DNA of 64,000 nt from positions 159,621,911-159,685,910 of the forward strand of contig CM076195.1 in NCBI GenBank assembly GCA_038277395.1, written 5' to 3'. Shown here piece after piece: positions 56,466 through 64,000 of this stretch. Under the pieces are notes generated by a model. That model was not told where the DNA came from, ran no database searches, and worked only from the letters and a program-made list of their open reading frames with translations. This DNA comes from Dryocosmus kuriphilus (lineage: Eukaryota; Arthropoda; Insecta; Hymenoptera; Cynipidae). Every line of letters begins with the position of its first letter. Within the stretch, counting starts at the first letter, position 1. The position numbers and the translations under genes are program-made.

Positions 56466-56850
56466 AATTACTAATTAAATCAGTTATCTGAAAGAACGGA
56501 ACTACGTATTCAGTGAGAAGTCAACTCATAAAATCAGTTAATTTTGAGAGGTTATGTTATACATACATTTTTCCTTTATATTTCGGTCTTGAAATTATAA
56601 TAACGCTAAAATGTTAATACAGTTAAAAAATGTACATTCGTAGCTGAATCTTCCTCCAATAATTATTGGAGGAATTTTTTAATTGTATTAACATTATAGC
56701 ATTATTATAACTTCATAACCGAAATAAGAGGGGAAAATGTATGCGTAACATAACCTTTAAAAATTTTCATTTCATCAGTTGAATTCTCACTTAATCAGTA
56801 GAAATTCAATTAATTGATGCAATTAGTAAAATTTGTTCTAATTCAAATAG
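56466..56850. mobile_element. Foldback MITE, about 385 bp
   Basis: The two halves are long imperfect inverted repeats (CAGTGAGAAGTCAACT with AGTTGAATTCTCACT; ATACATTTTTCC with GGGAAAATGTAT). The centre is a perfect 20-bp palindrome CCTCCAATAATTATTGGAGG at 56,653-56,672. No coding capacity. Confidence 0.8.
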
Positions 56851-57370
56851 AGTAAATAAGATATAATAAATCGTGTAATAATATCTTAAAACTATCATCA
56901 ATATTTCAGAACATCTTTAGAGAAACTCTATGCTGGAGTCAAAAAGACAAACGTTCATTTCAACGATTTTTTAAAAAACTTATACCACTTTTTACATATA
57001 TAAAAGGAAAAATCTTCTCGAATATTTTGCTCGAACAAATTTTTTTCGGAGTTATCGTATTTTGAATTTTTTTATTTTTAATATATTTTGTAAAGAATGG
57101 AAGGTTTCCCTAATGATTTTTACCGCTTGGCTTGGTTTTCTTGAAATTAATTGACAATGTACATTTTTATGGAAAATTAACCGAGAATTCCGAATTTCCT
57201 GGTCTCATTTACTTTCATCGAAGTCTTTATGCTCTTTTTCTAATATTTGTCTAACCTGTGCTATTTAATGATATTTCAGACGATGTTATACGTCTGAATA
57301 CACATATATGTATAAAAAATTTAGAAGAATTAATCAATTGACTACTTCTGACAAAAGTTCTTTATTATTC
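56851..57370. other. AT-rich spacer, no feature seen
   Basis: No frame or repeat recognised. Confidence 0.4.
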
Positions 57371-57378
57371 GTTCAACG

Positions 57379-57408
57379 TTTCGGAGTCTGATATGACCTC
57401 CTCATCAG
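57379..57408 (-). ncRNA. Hammerhead ribozyme motif, solo PLE terminus (intact core)
   Basis: Minus strand: CUGAUGA, stem II GGAG(G)UC with GACUCC, CGAAACGUUGAAC. No PLE coding sequence flanks it. Confidence 0.75.
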
Positions 57409-57779
57409 GAACATTAATCTCCATGTTTTATTTGAAATGAATTTAATCATTTTAGAGGTTCATTTCTGTAATGTGTAAATGTAAAATTCATTTATTAATG
57501 AAATCATACTATTTTACTTTGTACATGTGTTATCAAAAAAATTTTTTAGGTTAAAAAGGATAAAACCTTAATTTTTTAAATGTTTTTTTTATTGCTTTTT
57601 AAACATTCTTCGAAATAAAATTTCGCAAAATTGCCCAATTCGATTCATTTTTGTGCATTCTTTTTATACTTGAAAACGTCCTCTTTCAAAATAAAATTTA
57701 AAAACACATAGTTGGATGTAGTTATTTCGATCAGGATGCGTAATGTAGAAGATGAGAAATTTTCGATTCACTGATTATT

Positions 57780-58080
57780 GTAATTTATTAAAAGCTATCG
57801 AGCTTTCGTTCCTCGACGAAGAACATCATGAGGATACAATTATGTTTAGAGACTTCATCTTGACTAAAATAGTATAAATATAATAAGATTTTCAATTAAA
57901 TATAAGAAGTATAACATTACCAACCATCATACATAACCTAGATTACCAAAAAGTACGCGGACTACAACGCAGAGCAGTTTTTTGACCACATATTTAACAT
58001 CAAATAGTTATAAAACCATTTCATTTTTAAAAAATTGAGAAAGATCATCTTCCCAAATTAAAAATTTAAATATAATAATG
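57780..58080 (-). mobile_element. PLE terminus, H family, left copy
   Basis: Inverted relative to 59,756-60,000 and matching 48,365-48,640. Minus strand ends AGGAACGAAAGCTCGATAGC at the ribozyme. Confidence 0.65.
57804..57832 (-). ncRNA. Hammerhead-like motif, H family left (core eroded, stem II kept)
   Basis: Core shifted (CAUGAUG) but stem II GUUCUUC/GAGGAAC still forms 7 bp, and GAAA is present. Compared with the right copy (GUUUCUC) the stem differs at two positions, both kept paired. Confidence 0.5.
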
Positions 58081-58130
58081 ATAAGAAGACCAACATCGTG
58101 ATCTGTGAGGTGATGTCAAAAAAATTTCGC

Positions 58131-58867
58131 CAAGGGATGGGCAAATCGATTCCGATTCTTTCGAAGAATCGATTCTTGGTGCCTGAAAATCGATCCCTGA
58201 ATCGATTTCCTCAGTCGATTCTTCGATTTTCTCCTATAAATCCAACATTCTGTCAAAAACAATGACAGGACCGCGGACGCGTAGCAACTTCCAACTAAGT
58301 ACTAACTACTGTTAACTGCACTGCATTGCTAGTTTAGGTAGTTCTTAGTGGTTGTTTCCTTTTGGCCTTTACCTACCACCTTCTAACACCATGCGCATTC
58401 TGATGCGCACTAGATGAAGTTGTCCTGTTGTCTCCTTTTCTCACTCACGGAAGAGTGTGGTTAAAAAAGGAGAGAACTACAAACTACTTCGCAGGCTTGC
58501 TCGAATAGCGACTTGTAGCGCGCTTAAATAATTATTTTTAATAAAACAGATGCTATATAGTGTAATAATAAAAAATAAATTTTATAAAATAAAATAAAAA
58601 TTTTATAGCTCAAATAAATAAGTTTTTAGTAAATTATTCTTTTTGTTTACAAAATCAGTATGAGTATGAGTGAGAACACATATCTATATATTATTTATAT
58701 TTATTTATTATTCGTACAGCAACGTGAGCTTTTCTGGAGGGGGAAATCATTGGAATCGGAATCGATTAATCGATTCCTATCGTCGACTTTTCGATTCTAG
58801 GAATCGACTCTTCTTGCCGGAATCGTGGAATCGGCGAATCGATTCTCAGCGACACTTACCCATCCAT
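58131..58867. mobile_element. hAT-like MITE with GATGGG ends, 737 bp
   Basis: Ends CAAGGGATGGGCAAATCGAT and (inward from the right) ATGGATGGGTAAGTGTCGCT. Possible 8-bp duplication AATTTCGC (58,123-58,130) / AATTTTAC (58,868-58,875), 6 of 8 matching. Both subterminal regions are packed with AATCGATT and GGAATCG words. It lies between the two H-family PLE termini. Confidence 0.6.
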
Positions 58868-59034
58868 AATTTTACCTCGTATTCGCGGTGGGCACGAAAA
58901 TGCAAAATCTGGTGGCCACGTAACGAAGCTCTATATGCAGGCTCCTCATGTTTATTTATCATGTAAAATACAGTCTGATTACTCTAATTTTACGTTTAAT
59001 TTTTATAAAAGGTGGTGACTAGCGTAAACAGCGA

Positions 59035-59560
59035 GTAAAATATATTGTTTGAGTGTTGTTTTATAATAGAGATAAGTAACAATAAAATAAATTGTGCACG
59101 ATGCTTATAGGTTCTTTTGTTGTGTCGTACGTTAAAAAAGAAAGATAATTAGATAATTATTAATGTCCTGTTCACAATTATTATTAATAATATTATAAGT
59201 TGTTTAAAGAATGGTAAATTGTTTGTAAAATCACATGGAAATACCTTTTCCTCATTTCACAATTAACAAGCTCCACACTTCACATATTCTTTGAAAACTG
59301 CTTCCCTATTTTTTCCAATTGATTACAACGATAAAAAAATCATTTCACTCGTTTTATACAAATAGTTTACAAGATTAAGATTAATAATTAATGATAAAAC
59401 AATAATATACTGAAATGTGACACAGGAACCTAACCTATAAGCATCTTCACAACATTCCTTTTTTGCTACTCTACCAATACATACTGCAATCTGAATACTA
59501 ACCGCTATTGTAATTCAACATTCAAACAATATATTTCACAACGATTTTAAGCAGGACATC
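59035..59560. mobile_element. Inverted-repeat MITE-like segment
   Basis: AATATATTGTTTGAGTGTTG (about 59,038-59,057) is mirrored by CAACATTCAAACAATATATT (about 59,516-59,535), and GATGCTTATAGGTT (59,100) by AACCTATAAGCATC (59,433). No coding sequence. Confidence 0.65.
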
Positions 59561-59755
59561 ACTTTTGATCAATATTCAACGTTATAAATTATGAGTCTAC
59601 TTGTAAACATAACAAAAGGGCCTGCTTTCAGACCACGTGACACATTCAGACCAATCAGATGGTTGCGATTGCTGCGCCTCTGTAGTTCATGCCCTGCGCG
59701 AATAAACTATATGACAAGATGGCGAAGCAGCACCCATAATTCAAATGTCGGGAAG

Positions 59756-60000
59756 CTTTAGTTACTTTTTTAAATTTTATTTAATGATAAATATGTGATC
59801 AAGAAATGGCTCTGCGTTGCAGTCGGCGTTCTTTTTTTAAGCTAGGTTAGGTATGATGGTTGGTAATGTTATACTTACTATTTAATTGAAAAGTTTATTA
59901 TATTTACATTACTTTAGTCAAGATGAAGTGTCCATGTATAATTTTATCCCGATGAGGTTTCTCATCGAGGAACGAAAGCTCGATATATTTTAATAAATTT
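59756..60000 (+). mobile_element. PLE terminus, H family, right copy
   Basis: GGCTCTGCGTTGCAGTCGGC to AACGAAAGCTCGATATATTT; inverted partner of 57,780-58,080. No PLE coding sequence remains between the two, the space being filled by MITEs. Confidence 0.65.
59949..59977 (+). ncRNA. Hammerhead motif, H family right (U4 to C)
   Basis: CCGAUGA, perfect 7-bp stem II (GUUUCUC with GAGGAAC, one G-U), GAAA 59,974-59,977 followed by GC. A single core change. Confidence 0.65.
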
Positions 60001-60826
60001 TTAAGAAACTAATTTTTTAAATATTATTTTCTTTAATTTCTCAGGAAAAAACATTAATTTTTAATTTTTCAATTGAGGATCAATGTTTAGTTTAACGAGA
60101 AAAATATTTTTCAAAAACGAATGAGTATTAAACACAAGTAGAAAAATACAAAAAAGGACCAAATTACTTCTACTTCTATTTTCTTTCACTTCCGACTCTT
60201 TTCCCGCATAAAAAGGTACAGTTTGGAATGAGAAATATACAAAAGGAGATAGAAGCCTTCGAAAGATTAATTTTAAAGTAATAATCAAGTTTAGTAAGGA
60301 AGGATCGACGTTTCATCGTGAAATAAGTTTCACTCAATAACCAGAAATGTGAAGAGATCTTTCTCATAACTTAGCTTCTCTGAGACTCTGATCTCCTTGG
60401 AATCGGTACCTTTGGGCAAAAGTTCAAGAGCTCATCCGCACGTAACCACCATCGTAAAGAGAGTTCGAGACGCCTTTGATCGAGAGTCTGGATACAATTC
60501 GAGGCACGCACGAAATTACTTGGTACACTGGCGGCAGCTCGCCCTTCAGGAGCAAAGTGAACTTTATGGCTGTATCAAGATAAGAACTTCTTGTGAGCCA
60601 CTGCATCCATAAAAGTATAGTAAAATATAGAACAACAAGAAAGTTCAGAATGGATCTACTGCATTCACAAAAACATCCGAGCGGACAACTTTCAGCAGAA
60701 AATCTAGAAGCTACAAACAAAATATTCCAGGTAAAGTTTCTATTGAAGCAAAGTGAATTTGTCCACAAATATGTTACGTCCTAAAAGAATCTAACCTACT
60801 TTATAATATAGTTAATTAAAAATGTA
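60001..60826. other. Unassigned; short frames only
   Basis: AT-rich to about 60,360. 60,397-60,612 is a 71-residue plus-strand frame with balanced composition (VVKRVRDAFDRESGY-like text) and no recognised domain; an overlapping minus frame is equally open. I cannot support either as a gene. Confidence 0.35.
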
Positions 60827-61510
60827 CGAGGTGTGATCAAAAAGTAAGGCGACTTTTTATTTTTATCAAAAAATATTTATTTATTCATCAATATTGATGT
60901 CGTCCCCTTCAAAGTAATCCCCATCGGATATAATACATTTGTGCCAGCGCTCGGAAGAAACTTCGCTGACCCACGTCTCATGCCCAAAATATCCACTAAA
61001 ATTGCTTGGCACGAGCCAAACGAGATGCCGACATCATCAGCTACTTCTCTAATGGTATTTCGACGATTCGCCAACAATATTTTCTTCACCTCTTCAACGT
61101 TTTCATCAGTTGCTGACGTGCTGGGACGTCCAGGGCCAGCTTCGTCATTAACATCTTCTGGGCCTTCCCGAAAGAGCTTGTACCACTTATAAACATTTTC
61201 TTTACTCAGAGTATACTCACCGTATGCCACTGTCAACATTTCAAGTGCTTTGGAACACTTAATTCCATTTTTTACACAAAATTGGATGCAAATTCTTTGA
61301 TCCATTTTTTTCGACAGCAGAAAATCGCCGAGCACGCAAAATACTTCTAATCTTTATGCCTCTCACAAACAAATAAAAAATGCTATATAGCTGAAACTGT
61401 GCACATATGTTTGCGACGAGTGTACCAACATAAGAAAAAAAGAAAACGAATACCGACTGTATGCATCCCGCGAAATAAAAAAATTCACCTTACTTTTTGA
61501 TCACACCTCG
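60827..61510 (-). mobile_element. mariner deletion derivative, 684 bp
   Basis: Inverted ends CGAGGTGTGATCAAAAAGTA (left) and the same inward from the right. TA precedes the left end; the right flank reads CA. Full mariners are about 1.3 kb; here the transposase catalytic core is missing. Confidence 0.9.
60881..61304 (-). pseudogene. mariner transposase, N- and C-terminal ends joined by an internal deletion
   Basis: From ATG at 61,304: MDQRICIQFCVKNGIKCSKA, YTLSKENVYKWYKLFREG, GRPSTSATDENVEEVKKI, ANRRNTIREVADDVGISFGS, VDILGMRR: the paired helix-turn-helix DNA-binding domain of mariner. After AKF the text jumps to the C-terminus, which reads RWHKCI and GDYFEGDDINIDE in another frame. The DDD catalytic domain is deleted. 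Confidence 0.85.
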
Positions 61511-62079
61511 CACATACAAAAATAGTTCACAATTTATCTAAAAAGTTACTTATTTAATTAAAATTTTTTTTATTTTACTGACATTTATTTTTATTTGGAA
61601 ATGATGCGGCACCACCAGTGTTACCAATAACCAGGAAATTTCCCGGTTTCTGGGTAATTTCGGTACTGACGGGAATTTTTCGGGAATTCGAAAAATTCCG
61701 GAAAGGATCGGAAACATCCATTAGTGTCGCTTTTGCACCAATCCCGAATCTCCTTTCGGCAATCTAACCTCAAGAAAGCTTTCTGCACCGAACTCGCGAA
61801 AGGCGTCTATTTTTTGTTGCAAAAAGCAATATTATTTTACAATTTGAGCTTATTTTACAGAAAATCAATAAAATTCATTCAATGCAACATTTCTAAAACT
61901 ATTTTATTACAATCATGGATGGGTACGTATTATAGGTCATGCATATCACACGGGTTTCTATACAGGGTGGCACAAAAGTATGGAAACCCCTGAATAACTC
62001 AACAGGAATGAATTTTCTTTGAAAAATATTAAATAAAAAAGTTTTAGTATTTTTCCCTGGCTATTAAACGGCGACATCT
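61511..62079. other. Spacer with CCCGG-rich patch and a possible element end
   Basis: 61,625-61,700 is rich in TTTCCCGG/CCGGAAA-type words. 61,964 begins ACAGGGTGGCACAAAAGTAT, a form seen at termini of arthropod repeats, and may mark the left end of the element containing the AGGTCA repeats. No gene. Confidence 0.35.
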
Positions 62080-62560
62080 ATTTGATCTTGACCATGACCT
62101 TGAAGGTCATATCAACGTTAAATTCAATTTTTTAAATGGGAATCCCCATTTTTTATCGCAGATTTGGAAAGAGCAGGGAATTTTACGTTCAAGTATGCTC
62201 TTGAACATGTCTTTGACAATGACCTTCAAGGTCATTCCAAGGTCAAAATTGTTTTTTCAAATGGGAACCCCTTTCAATTTTTTAAATGGGAAGCCCCATT
62301 GTTTATTGCGGATTTGGAAAGAGCAGGAAATTTTACGTTCAAGTATGACCTTGACCATGTCCTCGAAGGTCATTCCAAGGTCACAATTGTTTTTTCAAAC
62401 GGGAACCCCTATTTTTAGTTGTAGATATGGAAAGAGCAAGAAATTTTATCTTCAGGTTTAACCTTGATCATGACCTTCAAGGTCATTGCAAGGTCACAAT
62501 TGTTTTTTCAAGTGGGAACCCCCATTTTTTATTGCGGATTTGGAAAGAGCAGCAAATTTT
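62080..62560. repeat. Tandem repeat, about 113-bp unit, with AGGTCA palindromes
   Basis: GAT(T/A)TGGAAAGAGCA recurs at 62,161, 62,311, 62,424 and 62,537 (spacing 150, 113, 113). Each unit contains ACCTTCAAGGTCATTCCAAGGTCA or a close variant. The 150-bp unit carries an extra partial duplication of AAATGGGAA.CCCC text. Open frames across it are a by-product of the repeat. Confidence 0.85.
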
Positions 62561-63059
62561 TATGTCCGTCAAGGAATCTGACAGGATTTTGGTGGAGAAC
62601 ATTTTGAACACAGGCTGTAAGCATTGCCTTAAGAAGACTCATTCTCAAAAAAATCGTAAAACATTCCCACCACTCCATTCCTCTAATTCCTCCCTCACAA
62701 CAAAATACTCTCCTAAACTAGTATAATTCAGTCAGTCTGCTGAACTTTCAAGGCATGTTGCTCCCAAAAAAACATAAACGCAAAAAAGTTTTAAAAGTGA
62801 TCAACTGTTCAGTAATCTACTTAGTTTTTAAAAAAAAGTATTGAACGATATTTCTGAACCTCCTTCTTATAAACTTATAAGGTGAGTTCTTCCTCTAATT
62901 GAGGAGACCCACAAATATTGATAACTTCTTGTATTTAAAATAAAACTTCTTAAATTCCAACTTTTATGATTTACCTATGTCCAAATAACTTTAAGTTAGT
63001 GTTTTTTAAAATTATAGTCTGCATTTACATCAATGTAACGAATAATTCTTATATCCATG
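62561..63059. other. AT-rich spacer, no gene
   Basis: Nothing recognised before the PLE terminus at 63.1 kb. Confidence 0.4.
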
Positions 63060-63230
63060 AATCAACAACAACAAAATTTTTTGTACCAATATTTCAGAAA
63101 TAAATCACTGATGAGGGCCCATAATCGAGGCCGAAACGTTTGATTAATTGAAAGATTGAATTAAAATTATTGTGACCCTAAAGCCAACGTCAACATAAAC
63201 ATCCAAAAATTATTTTAAAAAAACGTTATT
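63060..63230 (+). mobile_element. Solo PLE terminus J
   Basis: Recognised only by its hammerhead motif and flanking AT-rich text; no PLE coding sequence nearby. Confidence 0.5.
63108..63136 (+). ncRNA. Hammerhead ribozyme motif, terminus J (intact core)
   Basis: CUGAUGA 63,108-63,114; stem II GGCC/GGCC; GAAA 63,133-63,136 followed by CGUUUGAU. Confidence 0.75.
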
Positions 63231-64000
63231 TCTGAAGGCTTAAAATGGAAATAGTTTAATAAAGCTTTGTGAATTAAAAAATGTAAAATTGAACGTCTTT
63301 TAATTAAATACTAGAAATCTCAAATAAATGTTAACCATTGAAGAATAAATCATTTGTAATAAACCCCTTTGAAAATACGTCAGAATAGCCACTTAAAGAA
63401 ATTTTCGAGTTTGACAATTTGTAAAAACCACCTTAAGCGCCACTCAAAATTTTTAAATGCAACGATGAGTAACAAATTTATTAAAAATTCAAATTACCTT
63501 ATTAAGTTCAGCCTTAAAAGTAATAACTTGTATTTAAAGAAATCAACAATATTGTAAAAAAACAATGACTGGCCACGATATAGTGAATAGCATAGGCCAA
63601 TGATTATATCATTGGCTACTGATTTGTGGTTAAATATAGTCACTGGCCATCTCAGTTTATAGATTTCTCATTTTGAAAGCACAGCGATTAGCCACTGAAT
63701 CGTATAATGATTGGCCGAGGATAATTAATTGACTTTTGACATTATGTTCGCTCATTATTCGTAAGTCAAAGTAAGAAACATTTATTTACATAATCCATAA
63801 AAAACTTAAAAAACTTTTAATGATTTTTTGCAAAGATATTAGGCATTTGCTTTTCAGATAGTGTGGCATAATTTGAAGGTTAGAAAATATCGTGTATCCT
63901 TAATCACCGCATTCATTAAAAATAGAAAACTTCACAGTAAATTTATCGTAACTATTAAAAAAAAGTTTTCTACAATACGAGGCTCTTTTCCTCAACAACT
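63231..64000. other. AT-rich end of window with GGCCA/TTGGC words
   Basis: 63,565-63,720 repeats TGGCCA/ATTGGCC words loosely, including the hairpin CCAATGAT (63,597-63,604) with ATCATTGG (63,608-63,615). No gene recognised. Confidence 0.4.

Noticed and set aside
60397..60768. Opposed 71- and 114-residue frames
   Set aside because: No recognised domain; both strands open, no supporting context.
62164..62726. Frames of 84-99 residues reading NFTFKYDLDHV repeatedly
   Set aside because: Repetition follows the 113-bp DNA repeat and the same DNA is open in two frames, so coding is not supported.

Overview
The window looks like nuclear DNA of an insect or related arthropod. It is AT-rich, has GT-AG introns, and is built almost entirely of eukaryotic mobile elements in many stages of decay. 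The set is LINEs, Copia, Penelope-like elements, hAT, pogo/jerky, Harbinger and mariner. Nothing supports a bacterial or viral genome, and I cannot name the species. No clearly intact host gene is visible.

Layout. 1-1.7 kb: 3' end of a LINE. 1.9-2.5 kb: small inverted-repeat element. About 3.15-5.23 kb: 80-bp satellite. 6.7-12.9 kb: three-layer nest, a pogo/jerky transposase gene split by a Penelope-like element (PLE G), itself split by PLE A (15-bp target duplication). 14.7-17.1 kb: decayed hAT with 8-bp target duplication. 17.2-23.4 kb: PLE B interrupted by a degenerate Copia. 24.8-27.8 kb: AT-rich degenerate satellite. 28.8-30.5 kb: non-autonomous DNA transposon with CACTG ends. 30.5-31.2 kb: PLE C. 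32.0-32.9 kb: Jockey-like LINE relic. 33.2-40.7 kb: second three-layer nest, PLE D split by PLE E, which is split by a Harbinger derivative. 41.0-42.3 kb: second, inverted Harbinger copy. 42.8-47 kb: foldback/tandem array containing a 5'-inverted LINE ORF1, which contains a solo PLE terminal repeat. 49.4-55.6 kb: hAT-like spliced gene interrupted by PLE F, the best preserved PLE (546-residue reverse transcriptase plus GIY-YIG reading frame). 56-64 kb: MITEs, PLE termini, a mariner deletion derivative and AGGTCA-rich repeats.

The unifying signal is hammerhead ribozyme motifs at PLE ends. I find about twenty motif loci. Eight keep both the CUGAUGA core and GAAA box, a ninth fits CUGANGA, and the rest carry substitutions. 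Several PLE families share a double core change (UUGANAA) that would keep the known C3-G8 tertiary pair as U3-A8. Most PLE copies share one architecture: an inverted terminal piece, a 5'-truncated body, and a 3' terminus with the ribozyme.

The proteins are transposition enzymes: PLE reverse transcriptase with GIY-YIG nuclease, Copia gag-pol, LINE reverse transcriptase, and DDE transposases. Nearly all are broken by stops, frameshifts, deletions or later insertions. All comparisons were made by eye, so percent identities, ages and family names below the superfamily level are not given.
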